Shown here piece by piece: positions 1 through 11,700 of a stretch of 64,000 nt of DNA. The position numbers were made by a program, and so were the translations under genes. Below the pieces are notes generated by a model, which saw nothing but the letters and a program-made list of their open reading frames with translations, was not told the DNA's origin and searched no databases. The first letter of the stretch is position 1; each line of letters starts with the position of its first letter. Source of the DNA: Climacium dendroides (Eukaryota > Streptophyta > Bryopsida > Hypnales > Climaciaceae); contig OX467087.1 in assembly GCA_950106755.1 (NCBI GenBank), positions 5,770,047 through 5,834,046 of the forward strand. Direction: 5' to 3'.

Positions 1-165
1 ACAAGCCACCATTTACAAGAATCAAATAACATCAAACAAGTCACCATTTACAAGGTAACAAATGAATACAAATTATCATTTATAAGGCAACAAATGAACA
101 CAAATCATATACCATTTACAAGGCAACAAACAAGGCAACAAATGAATACAAATCACAAAAAATAA
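1..165. repeat. Degenerate short tandem repeat array
   Basis: Imperfect repeats of a unit resembling ACCATTTACAAGGCAACAAA, with AATGAATACAAATCA-like spacers, fill the first 165 bases. Unit length drifts, so it is an old array that probably continues left of the window. The following stretch to 240 is A-rich low-complexity DNA. Confidence 0.6.
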
Positions 166-540
166 TGATGAATTTTTAAAAAAAAAATTATAATAATAAA
201 AAAAAATGAAAAAAAGAAAAGATTATTGATTTACTAAGTTATTGTCTTACACTCTTGGAGTCTTAGAGTTAGTACCTAGTTTACAATATAAAAAATTTCT
301 TACAAAGTATAATCTTGGCCGGCTAAAAATCAGATTCATGTATTTTAAATTTGTAATTTTCCGAAATGCTCTTAGGGTGGATGGCAAAAAGCTAACATTT
401 TATTTTACTAACTGGTCCATTTCCAAAAATCTTTTTTTTCATCCGGAACCTCTGTTGAAACTTTTCTATCTCAATTGGAACTCCCAAAATCAACCGGTTA
501 GGTTGTAACTAAATGCCGGTACTCCTCGTTCATTGATTCA

Positions 541-797
541 AATCATGAGGCAATTTGGTGAGGGACATGCCTTAGTGGGTCTTACCGGGTCCGTGTGCCA
601 AGTTTGTCTTCCACCCCCCATAAATTGGGCAGCTTTTCCGAGGGACGGTTTCCGCCACAGGGCTTGCATTCGGCTTGTAGTTTTGTTTTTCTTTGTTGTT
701 CTGTTCACTTGCAACCCCCATGCCGCTTGCAGCTGGGTTTATGTTCATTTTCTTCTTGCAGTAAAGGTCAACCATTACTTGTGTCAAAAAAAAATCA
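541..797 (+). mobile_element. LINE (non-LTR retrotransposon) 3' end, truncated
   Basis: This stretch matches, on the opposite strand, the 3' part of the LINE relic at 20,938-21,543. Shared blocks include a GGGTCTTA-C-GGTCCGTGTGCC-type segment, TTGTCTTCCA, and a terminal CTTCTTGCAGTAAAGGT...TTGTGTC followed by an A-run. The short A-run at the end and loss of everything upstream are typical of 5'-truncated LINE copies. No reverse-transcriptase domain remains. ORFs here with a TGSVCQVCLP-like peptide are read-through of this 3' region, not genes. Confidence 0.65.
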
Positions 798-1098
798 TGA
801 GACAATAAAACTAGTTTAAATAGAAAGAAAGCATAAATTAATCGAGCAATAAAAAACTAGGCAAAAAATTAGCTCCACTTCTTCACAAGAGAACAAAAAT
901 TCATTGTTTGGAAGTAAGGAAAACCAGATATTAGAGGATCTCTTGAGGGTATGTCCGGATTTCAACTGAAGTACCCAAAAATAGCCGATTATCAAGGGTA
1001 GGATCAATTTAGGATTTTAGAGCATCAAGGTTAGGATTAGCCACCAACGGATACACTACCTTACCTCCGTGAGTTCCAGCCTCTTATACAACACTATT

Positions 1099-1203
1099 GC
1101 TCTCTGCTCGTGCACTAGCTCTTCACTTATGCACTTGCTCTTTGCTCATGCACTAGCTCTCCGCTAATGCACTAGCTCTCCGCTCATGCACTTGCTCTCC
1201 GCC
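1099..1203. repeat. 19-bp tandem repeat, about 5.5 copies
   Basis: Five 19-bp units of the form GCTCTCCGCTCATGCACTA, plus a partial sixth, follow one another with two to five differences each. No coding signal accompanies the array. Confidence 0.85.
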
Positions 1204-1308
1204 TTCATTTTTGTTGTGAAGGAGAAGAGGGGCATATCAAGGACGAAGTCATTTTTGATCCACTTGATTAGAACAAGTTGATTACTCTAGTTGTTGTTGG
1301 CTTACTGA

Positions 1309-1458
1309 CACTACTAGAAAATTTTGTTTTTCTGTTGTTTTGGTCGCGTTGATCCGGTCAAAATCTGACAGAAATCTGTTGCTTTCAACAGATTTTTGTT
1401 AGATTTTGACCAGATCAACGCGACCAAAACAACAGAAAAACAAAATTTTCTAGTAGTG
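1309..1458. mobile_element. CACTA-type MITE, 150 bp, nearly perfect hairpin
   Basis: The element begins CACTACTAGAAAATTTTG and ends with the reverse complement. The two halves are complementary over almost the whole length, around a small centre near GTTGCTTTCAAC. It is flanked by a direct 3-bp duplication TGA (1306-1308 and 1459-1461). CACTA/TAGTG termini with a 3-bp target duplication are the hallmark of the CACTA (CMC/En-Spm) superfamily. There is no coding capacity, so it would move only with a transposase in trans. Confidence 0.88.
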
Positions 1459-3110
1459 TGATCAAAAGGTTGCTACTTCTTGGAGATCAAAATAGTTGCA
1501 AGAACATCCTTTCATTCATGCTCTTTAAAGAAAAACTCATTCAAAGCTATCCTAATCATGAAGCTTCCTTGGGCATTGCTATCAAATCTAGATTTTTCCA
1601 AGAAATATTGCTAAAATGATTGTTTTTCTCCACACCTTATACTACATGGGCATTGAGAAGTACGTAAGAATTCAACACCAAAAGCAACATGTTGTGATGG
1701 GTGTAAAGTAGAGAAAGACAAGATATTTATGTAAATTGGAAGGTAGGAGGATAAACAACCCATGTGGGATATGTAAATGGTTACTTAGGATTAGTAGGAG
1801 CTCAATCACTCATAGTTAAGTCAAAAGCAAGAATTGTGTGCAAAGTAAAATTTCAAACCTCATTTAGGCAATGTAGAACAAATTTTTTCAAATTTTTTTG
1901 AACTAAGTTAATGTAGAAAATCAATCTAGATTTTATCTCCAAAAATCCTTTTGAGATTTAAAGTCTCCAATCAAAAGTTATGGACAAATTTTAAAGAATG
2001 AGTTAAAAGGGACATTTTCTTTGACATTTTCAAACATCCCTTGTGAATTTTGTTCTTACATTTTTTTTGGAGGCTCATAATCACAAATGGATATTTGAAG
2101 ATGAAAGTTAGATTTATTTCTCAACTTTCATTAGTTCAAAGTTTTTTGAAAAATGTTATTTTACTATGTCCAAATGAGGTCTAAAATTTTGTTTTGATAA
2201 TAATAATTACTTTTTGACAATGAGCAATCAAGCTCTCATCTTCATCATTATCCCATATCCTTTGAGGGTTCTTGACGGATACTGAATTTCATTATAAAAA
2301 CAACCTTTCCAACCCGCATTCCCATCAAATCTAAATGAAAAAATTCCTTCATGCTTCCATTAGAAGTCTTTTAATGATAAATAGCCTATGAACTTCACAT
2401 TGAACTTTCTTATTGACATTAAACATTCTTTTTTTATAACATCTTGGTCATTAAATTCTTATTGAATTTGGAAATATCCCCAATCCCTTGAAAACTGGCC
2501 ATTGATTTCAAAGTTGAATACAACTCTAAAACTTTCAATTTTTTTCATTTCAAGAGTTTGAATTTAAAAAAAAATTCTGATAGTAAGCTATTCTTTAATT
2601 TTGGGGGAACAGCAAAGGGAATGGGCCTGAAACAACCCTCCAAACCTTTCCAAACTCCTCTAATGGATGGATTTTTCTATTGATGGACTTTGTGCTTCTC
2701 TGTTATAGATTCCATTATGCTATAGAAAGTAAGTTTATTTTTCAGTAGAACTTGCAGAATAAAAATGCTTACTAAGATGTGCATTAGTGAATTTTGTAGG
2801 AAGTTTACTAGTGAAAGATTGAGTGGTGACCTCATAAGGTGAATTTAGAGATTTGATTCAACAATTTTTTACTTCCCTTTATACTGGTTGTGGAGCAACT
2901 TCTATGAGTTTCAAGGGATTTTCTCCTTCCTTTTATACTTGTTGTAGAGTGACTTTCATGTATCTTTAGGAATATGCTCTTTTCCTTCACTTTTACTTGC
3001 ATAGATATATATCTTTATTTTTAGAATATATATATTTTTGTTGTGATTTAATTTTTTTTCTTTGCTCAACATTTTCAAAGGATTTCTAAACTATTTCTAT
3101 TATTCAGTGT

Positions 3111-3340
3111 GCCGTTCCCACAGTTTGGACCAGGCGGTCTAAAATCTATTAGTGGCCTAGATTTGTAAACTCTATACTACTATTAGATGTATTAAATTTA
3201 AGAAAGATGTAGATTTTAGACTAATCGGTTTAAAAATCTACATATTTTTTAGATTTCAAATATCTAATAATGGTATAGATTTCAAAAATCTAGGATGCTA
3301 GTAGAATTCAGACCACCCGGTCTGACTTGTGAGAATGCCA
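3111..3340. mobile_element. Palindromic MITE-like element, about 230 bp
   Basis: The left half (from GCCGTTCCCACA, then GACCAGGCGGTCTAAAATCT) pairs with the right half (CAGACCACCCGGTCTGAC, then GAGAATGCC) along nearly its full length with about 75-80% identity by eye. I could not find a convincing target duplication, so the superfamily is unknown. Confidence 0.6.
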
Positions 3341-5036
3341 AAGTCACAAAATAATCGCCATTTTAATGAAATTTCCCATAATAGGCTTTGTTCAATACTC
3401 AATTCAATCAATTTAGCTTTGGCATACTTTATTAAATGAATGTGGATTATAGGAAGGGGCTTGAATTCTGACCCTCTTCTTCAAACCAACCCTATAAGTG
3501 GCTTGGAAATGAACAAGGAATGGTTGTGAAATAGATTGCTCTTAAGTCTTAATGTTAGAGCATAACAATATTGGTTCATATTTAGCCAATGGCTAGAATA
3601 AGAGCCAAGAAAGATCTATTTCAAAGCCAAGGTGTGTCTACTTATTTTTTCTAAATAAAAAATTGGCTACCCAATTGCCTTCTTACAATGCTAAAGAACT
3701 TAGAGTCCATTTAATTTTAGTAAAAGTCACATTTTGGAACCTAGTGTATTACTTTATGCATGCTACAATGTTTGTTTTTGGAAGACTCTATATCTTTTTC
3801 AAACTTCACAGGTGTGAGTTTTGCAAGGCCTATGATAAAAAATAGGCACCTATGGCAAAATCATTTGAAAATTCATAAGTAATTCATAAATGCTCCAAAA
3901 AATATGAAACCACTTGTGTTAGATTCAGCATCAATTTTTCTTCAAGTGAAAAATAAGGTAAAATATTTTCAAGCATCTGAAACCCATCAATAAGGCCGAC
4001 CAGCCCTTAAAAGGTCAGTTTATGAGCACACTATTTTATACCATGAATTCAACTTAGTACAACAAGAAAGTCATACAAGATGGGAACATGTCACACATAT
4101 TCAATGTATATGAAGCTATGGTAAAACCACACATTCCCAATTAAGGATCCATACACCCCCTATAGGATGCAACTATTTTCAATCAAGGTTGGAACAAATT
4201 TCCAACCAAAGTTTGAAATGTGATTTTTTCTCTTTTTCAAGGTTGGGACTAATAAAGTCATGACACATATTTTAATGTAGTTAGCAAGAAATTAGTTTTG
4301 GATTAATTGGAATTGGAAGAGTCTATGTATTGGGTAAAGACTGAAACCAATTTCATAATAATTTGAATTCAAGGAAAAGAATCACAAAAAATTGGCAATG
4401 CTCGTCATTGACTCATTTCTATCTTTCTACAAGAGAGTAAATTTACATTGCCTTCTAAAACTTCTCCAAAACATGTGTGCAATCGCTTAAGTGGTTGACT
4501 ATCGGTTGGTTCTACCATACGCTCAATATATTGGAGTGCTGTCAGAATTAAACTATTAAAGACGTCTTGCAGGGCCCAGAATTTTGCTAATACATTTTTA
4601 GCATTTTTTTCTCATGACCGTAAAGAAGAAGCAGTTTTTCACAATTTCTGTCTGAAATGTGCATTGGTCCTTTAGTCATAGAATTTTCAAGGCTAATTTC
4701 AAGAAACAACAAAAAGAAATGACCTGGAAAGGCTTCCCCTACACTTGCACAATCAATCCAAGTCACCAATTATTTCTTGCATGATTTTAGATTCAATTCG
4801 CACCTAGCTAATATTTTCTAAGCATGTGGCGGAGAGCATCCCCAGTTGACCCGGTTAAAGAATACCTCGATCAAGTCCGCGTGACATTCGTAGTCAGTCG
4901 ATCCACCCTAACCGATTCTCAAATCACGTGGGTGCAAATGCTAAGCTACTATTGCTCTCCATGTTTGAGGTTCAGTTCCTCAGTGGGAACACAAAAGTAT
5001 CTGTTACTCTTCTCAGGCTATAATTGCAGTATCGTT

Positions 5037-5374
5037 AGGGGTAGTCACACCTTCTCCATTCCGGGTCCAAATAACGGAGAAGTTGCACGCGGTTGCTTTG
5101 TCGTTGGGCGCCCGCGACTTTAGGAGCAACCATTTCCCGTTAACCCGTTAATGTGTCGGGTTCAATCTTCACCTCCGATCCTGAAGAATTCGACGTCCGG
5201 AAGTTTTCCCGGTTATCTTTTCATATTCCGACTTCGAAAATTCTCCATGCTTGACACATCAAAAAGGGGTGTCACACCTTCATGCACAAGGGCTCCCCAT
5301 TGGCTCCCTTTTTCTCTCACTACTTTCTCATTCTTGAAGAAATTTCGCTCGTTGGAGAAGGTGTGACTACCCCT
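5037..5374. repeat. Inverted repeat pair of 22 bp bounding 338 bp
   Basis: The arm at 5037-5058 (starting AGGGGTAGTCACACC) is the exact reverse complement of the arm at 5353-5374. A third, shorter copy of the motif in direct orientation (GGGGTGTCACACCTTC) lies near 5266. This may be a small TIR element or its relic; no clear target duplication is seen. Confidence 0.6.
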
Positions 5375-6467
5375 ATTGAGTCTTGCTGATTCTCAGGGAA
5401 CTACAAGCACTGCTCGATCGATCGTTTCAAAACCTGGTCTTCTCCAATGCTCTAATTGTTTGAAGTGCACGTTCACGACAGTTCATTTTGCATCGAAACT
5501 AGTAATAAAATATATCCCAATGCTTAACGTACTCATGTTCTTTTGCTTACAGTATTGCAGCATCCAAAGCTACAGCTCCTTCCTGACATACCGAATCTCC
5601 GAAAAACAGTCAGGCGCGTACAACGTGGGACTTGCCTTCGTCATCAGGCTCGAGTTCAATCCACGACTGCGGAGTCTACCGAGTACCGACTTTAATTCAT
5701 TACCAATTTCTTTAGATTAAATTATTGATCGAGTCCTCTACGACTCTACCTGCGATATATAGACAGACTCACACTTCTATTCGATGCAAGTGCAATTCTA
5801 GACTGCCACAGCTAGTCGGGGCGCCTCATTTACAAAATATATAGAACCTTGAAGGTCGCGCCGCAATCGTTTCTATGTCTTGCATGTTTCCAAGTACAAT
5901 TTCTTGCACCTGCACTGGAAACTGGCTTGAATTTAACATTCTTCGCTGGCGTTCAGTCTCCTCCCGATCTGCAAAACCAGGGAAAGATCTGACACTGGGG
6001 ATATATGTTTGAGTGTGAGAACCATGGCAGATTGAGTCCAGGCCAGTCGTTGTAAACTCCAACTTTGGTGGTTTATTTCTTTACAATAATTAGCAAATAG
6101 CGATCGAGCGATCGAGAATTACTTGCATGTAGCCCATACTTAGCCGCAGCATTCCAATCTTATTTTGTTTTTCAAGATTGGGAAGCGTTAGTACGAGAGG
6201 TTTCTGGTCCAGAATTAAGCGATCAGAAAGGATTCGTTTGCAGGAGAAGCATGATTGGGCTCCTATGAGTGGCACGCGCTGGTGAATTTGTCTAGGAGGT
6301 CGTTCTTAGAGTTGATGGATCAGAAGGAAACACAAGAGGGGGATAGTGAGCACGTTGCTGTACGTTTTAGTCTGTTGAAAGTTTCTAAGGGTTGAACATT
6401 CTAGGCGCAAGGCTAGATTTTTTTCATGTAAGAATTTTCACAAAGACGGTCAATTGTAACATCGACG

Positions 6468-8750
6468 ATGAAGTTACATGGGCATCTCAAGGTGATGGGC
6501 CTGCTAGTTCTAACAGGGTTCATAATCCCCGGCAGTTCCGCTCAAAACACCAAATTCAGCTTCTCCTCCTTCAGCTCGCCCGACAGTTTCGAGATGGTGG
6601 AGGATGTCCAATACAACGCCAACAACTTGTCCTTCCTGATGAATCCGATGGGAAACTCCCTCTCCACCGGCAGTTGCGGCAGGCTGCTGTATAAAGACCA
6701 AGTGAGGATGAGAGACACAAGTTCTGGTGCAATGGCTTCCTTTCAGACTGCCTTCACATTCTCCATTACGGGTCTCGACTACTGGTACGACGAAACGGGC
6801 TTTCTTCATGCAGACGGACTGGCCTTCACCTTCGCCAGAAACACCTCCTTGCTGGGCCAAAGCCCGGGCTCGTCGTTGTGCCTTCTACAAGAGGTCGACA
6901 ATGGCCTGGATTCGAATCGCGTCTTCGCAGTCGAATTCGACACGTTCCTAAACGTTTGGATGAACGACTCCAGCAACAACCATATCGGCGTCGACCGCAA
7001 CAGCTTGAACTCGACGTGGTCGCATAATCTCTGTGGAGGTACTCTTCGCAACTGCACGTATCTTGTCAACGGTGGATCGTTCACTGCTTGGATCGATTAT
7101 GATAGTCCATCTCAGAAGCTGGAGGTCTATTTTGCTAATGGCTCTCTGTACAACAGCATCCCCAAACCTGCGAAGCCTTTGATCGAAGCTCCCAATCTTC
7201 GTTTAGATAACATTCTAGACGATTTCATGTATGTGGGGTTTAGCTCCAGCACCGGATTGTACAGTGAGGTTCACACCATTCAATCATGGCAGTTCACGAG
7301 CTCCGGAATGCCGGAGATTGTTGCTGTGCCGCCTGTGCAACCTCCAATGGCGACGAACCCGGGAATACAACGTTCCTCTACTAGTCGAAGACAGGTCGGA
7401 ATCATAACTGGGGTCTGTGCTGGAGTTGGTGCAGTGCTGCTGCTGGCAGGGATAGTAATTGCAAAGCGGCGGAGAAGAGCATCTTACACCAAGCAAGGTA
7501 CCAAGTTTAATCTCGTGGACCAGAACCTTCTGCCGCGCATGTTCACATACAAGGAACTCAGCAAGGCGACTCAAAACTTCAGTAGAAGTGAGTTGCTTGG
7601 AAGCGGTGGATTTGGAGCTGTGTACAAAGGGATTCTTCCCTCGGGTGCCCTGGTAGCGGTGAAAAGAATGAGAAATGAGAGCAAGCACGGGGAAGAGGGT
7701 TTCCAAGCAGAAGCCGCGAGCCTCAGCCAGATTCGGCACCGGAATTTGGTGCAGCTGCGAGGATGGTGTCACGAAGAAGAGCAACTGTTGCTTGTGTATG
7801 ACTTCATGTGCAACGGCAGCTTGGACGAGTGGCTCTTTCAATTCGCTAAGCAAAAGCAAATGGGACCACTGAGATTGAATGCAGCGGGGGCACTTCCTTT
7901 GCAACTGCGCCACTCCATTCTCAGCGGAGTAGCCGCAGCGCTGTCGTACTTGCACGAGGAATGCAAGCAATGCGTGTTGCATCGCGACATCAAGTCCAGT
8001 AACGTCCTGTTGGACGAAGACTTGAATGCCTACTTGGGAGATTTTGGACTTGCTCGACTAATCGACCACCGGAAGATTGAGAAGACGACCTTGATGGCAG
8101 GAACTTTGGGCTACATGGCCCCAGAGATGCCACACACAGGAAAAGCCACCAAGGAATCAGATGTGTACAGCTTCGGCGTCCTGATGCTTGAAGTAATGTG
8201 CGGGACACGGCCGCTTGATAGGAACAACATCGAGCGAGGAGGCGGAACGTTAGTTGACAGGACATGGCGCGCTCACGAAGCGGGTGATCTTCTCCTTGTG
8301 TCCGATTCAAGACTTGGGACTTTCCCACCTTGGTTTGCACATTCTGGTGATATCGAAGCGCAAGAAACAGCAATCATGCATGAATTCGACTCTTCAACAA
8401 TTCACACTCGAGATTCATCAATGGAAGACAAGAAGATGGTGGCAAATCTGTTGCACTTGGGACTTCTGTGCTGTAATCCTAATCCCGAAGATCGGCCATC
8501 AATGCGACTCGTGTCCCAATTACTGCAATCCAATGAGTCTACAACATCGTCTCTGCCTCCTTTGCCAAGATGTAAACCGCAGGCGCGGTACTCTCAGCCG
8601 GGATTCTCGCACATGGCCATGGTCAGATCATTGTCTACAACGCGAAGTGTTGAGAATGTGAGACAGGGTGGGCAACCATCGTCTCAATCCAGTGTTTCCG
8701 ATGCAGAGCGCGCCAACATGCAAACGTCCTTCGCCACAACCTCGTCGTGA
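6468..8750 (+). CDS. L-type lectin receptor-like kinase, intronless, 760 aa
   Basis: A plasma-membrane receptor kinase with an extracellular legume-lectin domain, thought in this family to sense extracellular or damage-related ligands and signal through a cytosolic Ser/Thr kinase. Residues 1-25 form a signal peptide (MGLLVLTGF core). The legume-lectin domain spans about 26-275, with VEFDTF (155-160) and NNHIGVDRNS (170-179). The transmembrane helix is about 309-333, followed by RRRR. The kinase spans about 370-690: glycine loop GSGGFGAVYKG (378-388), VAVK lysine 399, HRD (505-507), DFG (525-527) and APE (551-553), so it should be active. The tail is Ser/Thr-rich. A stretch of about 40 extra residues (roughly 616-655) lies between the late kinase helices compared with typical members. 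The start gives a clean signal peptide; a second ATG nine codons later is possible. The lack of introns is normal for this family. Confidence 0.96.
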   Translation: MKLHGHLKVMGLLVLTGFIIPGSSAQNTKFSFSSFSSPDSFEMVEDVQYNANNLSFLMNPMGNSLSTGSCGRLLYKDQVRMRDTSSGAMASFQTAFTFSITGLDYWYDETGFLHADGLAFTFARNTSLLGQSPGSSLCLLQEVDNGLDSNRVFAVEFDTFLNVWMNDSSNNHIGVDRNSLNSTWSHNLCGGTLRNCTYLVNGGSFTAWIDYDSPSQKLEVYFANGSLYNSIPKPAKPLIEAPNLRLDNILDDFMYVGFSSSTGLYSEVHTIQSWQFTSSGMPEIVAVPPVQPPMATNPGIQRSSTSRRQVGIITGVCAGVGAVLLLAGIVIAKRRRRASYTKQGTKFNLVDQNLLPRMFTYKELSKATQNFSRSELLGSGGFGAVYKGILPSGALVAVKRMRNESKHGEEGFQAEAASLSQIRHRNLVQLRGWCHEEEQLLLVYDFMCNGSLDEWLFQFAKQKQMGPLRLNAAGALPLQLRHSILSGVAAALSYLHEECKQCVLHRDIKSSNVLLDEDLNAYLGDFGLARLIDHRKIEKTTLMAGTLGYMAPEMPHTGKATKESDVYSFGVLMLEVMCGTRPLDRNNIERGGGTLVDRTWRAHEAGDLLLVSDSRLGTFPPWFAHSGDIEAQETAIMHEFDSSTIHTRDSSMEDKKMVANLLHLGLLCCNPNPEDRPSMRLVSQLLQSNESTTSSLPPLPRCKPQARYSQPGFSHMAMVRSLSTTRSVENVRQGGQPSSQSSVSDAERANMQTSFATTSS

Positions 8751-11700
8751 GGCTTTTCAGGTCGTTAAGCTCTCACTGCTAACATTCTCTCTGTGGCAGA
8801 TGACTACCCAAATCCCGAACCCGAACCCTAATCGACCCTCTCCATTCTAGATTGCTACCGAAAAAACACTCAAATAATTTGACATTCACTGCGGGAATGC
8901 ACGCATGGCGCTCAATGAGAGGTCAGTTTTCTTTAGTCTTTTGGTTCTTCCCAGTTGAGGTCAGCTGAAGGCTGACTGTGTAAAGTACTGTACAATATGA
9001 ATCTAGAATATTTTTGAAGGTGTTGAAGCTGCTCCTTAAGAATGCTGTGCTACGCTCTTGGTTCCTTTCCATACACACTCACACAGCTAAGCTCTCGGGA
9101 CCCGATACACGTGATTACATGGAGTTTTGCTACGTTGAGACAACATGATGATTTTGAATGAGAAAGTGAAATCGATTGAAACATGAGCTTGAACACCTGG
9201 TGAAAGCGGTAGTCTACTCTTAAAGCAACCATTTAAGCCTACCTAATTCATCAATGAGTGTAATGGATATTTCAAGGAACATGTCAATTAGTCCTAGATA
9301 GGAGACGCATTTAGAACATTGTTGCTTTAAGAGCATATTACCTAAGTTGGTTTTAAGCCTTATTGTCCTTGTCAATTGCATAGAGGTTTCTTATAACACA
9401 TCAATTCTGATAGTAGGAGTAGAGAGAGTGTCATTTGAAGTGGGAATGTTCATTCTATACGTGATTATATGGAGTTTTGTTACATTATGACAACACAATG
9501 TTGAATGAAAGTGTGACTCCAAAGAAGTCCTCAATTCCTTGAAATTTGAGGAAGTTAGTTCACTTAGTTGAAGTTAGTTTAGAACCTTCTATACATATAC
9601 TAGTCAAATCCACATTATCACAATTGTATGCAAACAACTTTAATATTGCAACTATGGTACCTTAGAGTTGGAGACAAGTATGTTTTGACATTGGAGTGTT
9701 TATTAACTTACAATTTGGTGTGAGTACAAAGAATTAGATATTCTACAAGGTGATTTTAAGGAGGTTTGGGTCTACTAGAAGCATTCATTGAATTTTGGGA
9801 CCAAGAATAAATTTACATCAATGTAAAGATTTGTCAAATAATCCTAAATTGCCCTTACTTGGTTGATGCTCAAGATTTATTACTTGGTAAGATGAAAACT
9901 TGCAATTGTGTACAAGACTTGGTCTTTCTCATCCAAGTCTTTAGTAATTCAACAAGTTTGATCATTTGTTGGCTTTAAGTTGGTGATTCTTTTGCATTTA
10001 ATTTTAGACAAAACAATAGTATCATAAGATTTGTTCTAAGAAAAATGATTTCAAAGTAGTTTATGAAATTGAAATGAAGTACAAGAAGTCTTATTGATTG
10101 AAGAGTTAGCCAAAAATAATGCTTCAATACAATTTTGATAAACAACAAATATGTTCATCAAGCATAACTACAAAATGTGGACACGGATAAAATTACATAG
10201 GGTCATCATTAATATAATCTTACTTGAATGTTCAAGGAAGGAATTGATAGTACATTGTTCATAAATGAATTTTTGAACAATTGTCATTTTTGTATTTCAC
10301 TATTTGGGTACTCACTACATTCTTTTCACTATATGTGTGCTTGATTTATGGGTGATCCTACTATCAATTATCAATATTCTACTATGATGAACTTTGGAAG
10401 CGATTATTCCTTTCTTCTGGAGGTCAAAGTTTGTCACTTTTAGTATAACACACCACATCTTCTAGTTGCTAAAATACACACATTATTCCTTCATCCAAAT
10501 TGAAGTTACTTTTTGTTGAGTAGCAATAAGTGGTGATTACGTGTGCATACCTTAGAGCCCAACACATTCAAAAAAGATTTCTAGACCCGTTATGGAACCA
10601 ACATGAATCACGAATATTGGTGGAATGAATGAGAAATTAGATGAAATAATACTCACTACGGAGGGAAGTACACACAAAGGGGTTACATCTAAAAACACAA
10701 GCTCGCTTACCATTGTGTCAATTTGAGCAAGATGAATATAGAGAGCTACTTAGTTTTACTTTGTTTTTTTGCCCACCATGCAAGAGCTACTTTGGAATGT
10801 AAACTCAGTCTCAGTACACTAATAGAGAAACTTAGTGTTAACCACAGTAATTCAATTTAAATGCTATAAATTTTTATTTTTGATGAATGTTTTTACCAAC
10901 TATATTTGCATATATTCTCTCTTTAAATAGTATTGATATTAAGGCTCTTGGTAAACATGCTCATCAAGAGTTAAACCTTTAAGTATTTTCTAACTAATTA
11001 GTATGATAATACTAAAGTTCATTACTAGTATAGTATAGTATTTATTTTGAGGTAAAGTAGTAATACCTTCAAGCAATAAGTATCTAAAATGAACAATTTT
11101 TTTTGCTTCATAGTTAACTAAATTAGTATGTAAAATTATTAGGTCTCCTACTTAGAACTTGAGTAGATTCATATGGGTGCCTCAATTCAATCATCATTCT
11201 TAATTGTCCTTCAAGGTTCTAAATGCATCGATTCGATTCCTGTTGAGTATATAATCCATTGTAGTGGCCTCTATCATGTTGTTTTTGAAAACTTATAACA
11301 TGATTTCCAAGTAGCAAAAATTTAGATTCTAATTGCAACATGTTTTCACTACAATAAGCTAATATGTTTGAACAAAAAATTCACAATCTAATTACACAAA
11401 AGACATTAAAAGTTAAAACTCTTATTTTATTGCTTTGAGGTGCTACTACTTAAACTCCTCATGGACTATCCAATCAATAACAAAACATGGATGTTTATAA
11501 AATATGTCTTCTTGCCTTCTTCAACTTTTTTTGAAATTTGTATAAAAAGAGAAAATATTAGACAATTTGTTCCCAAATAACTTACACATATAAATTTTTA
11601 AAAATATTAACGAATCTTTACCAAATCTATTCAAGTTATATTGAATTTGTAAATTCACCAATAACACATAGTATTTTCAAAAACATAAATTTATAATAAT

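Larger units (their letters stand above)
1459..6467. other. Gene-free region left of the lectin kinase gene
   Basis: Apart from the elements listed separately, 1459-4820 is AT-rich with no coding signal. A block at about 4,150-4,265 is the reverse complement of one at about 23,030-23,130 (a dispersed repeat containing a TTAGTCCCAACCTT core). From about 4,820 the composition becomes more GC-balanced up to the lectin kinase gene. I see no ORF of recognisable family there, and the last few hundred bases probably hold the gene's promoter and 5' UTR. Confidence 0.5.

Noticed and set aside
4824..5720. Three successive ORFs of 71-114 codons
   Set aside because: They lie over the inverted-repeat element and read different frames without any recognisable protein family.
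6510..8373. Long ORFs antisense or out of frame to the lectin kinase (up to 232 codons)
   Set aside because: They overlap an intact 760-codon receptor kinase with all family motifs and show no domain of their own; they follow from its codon usage.
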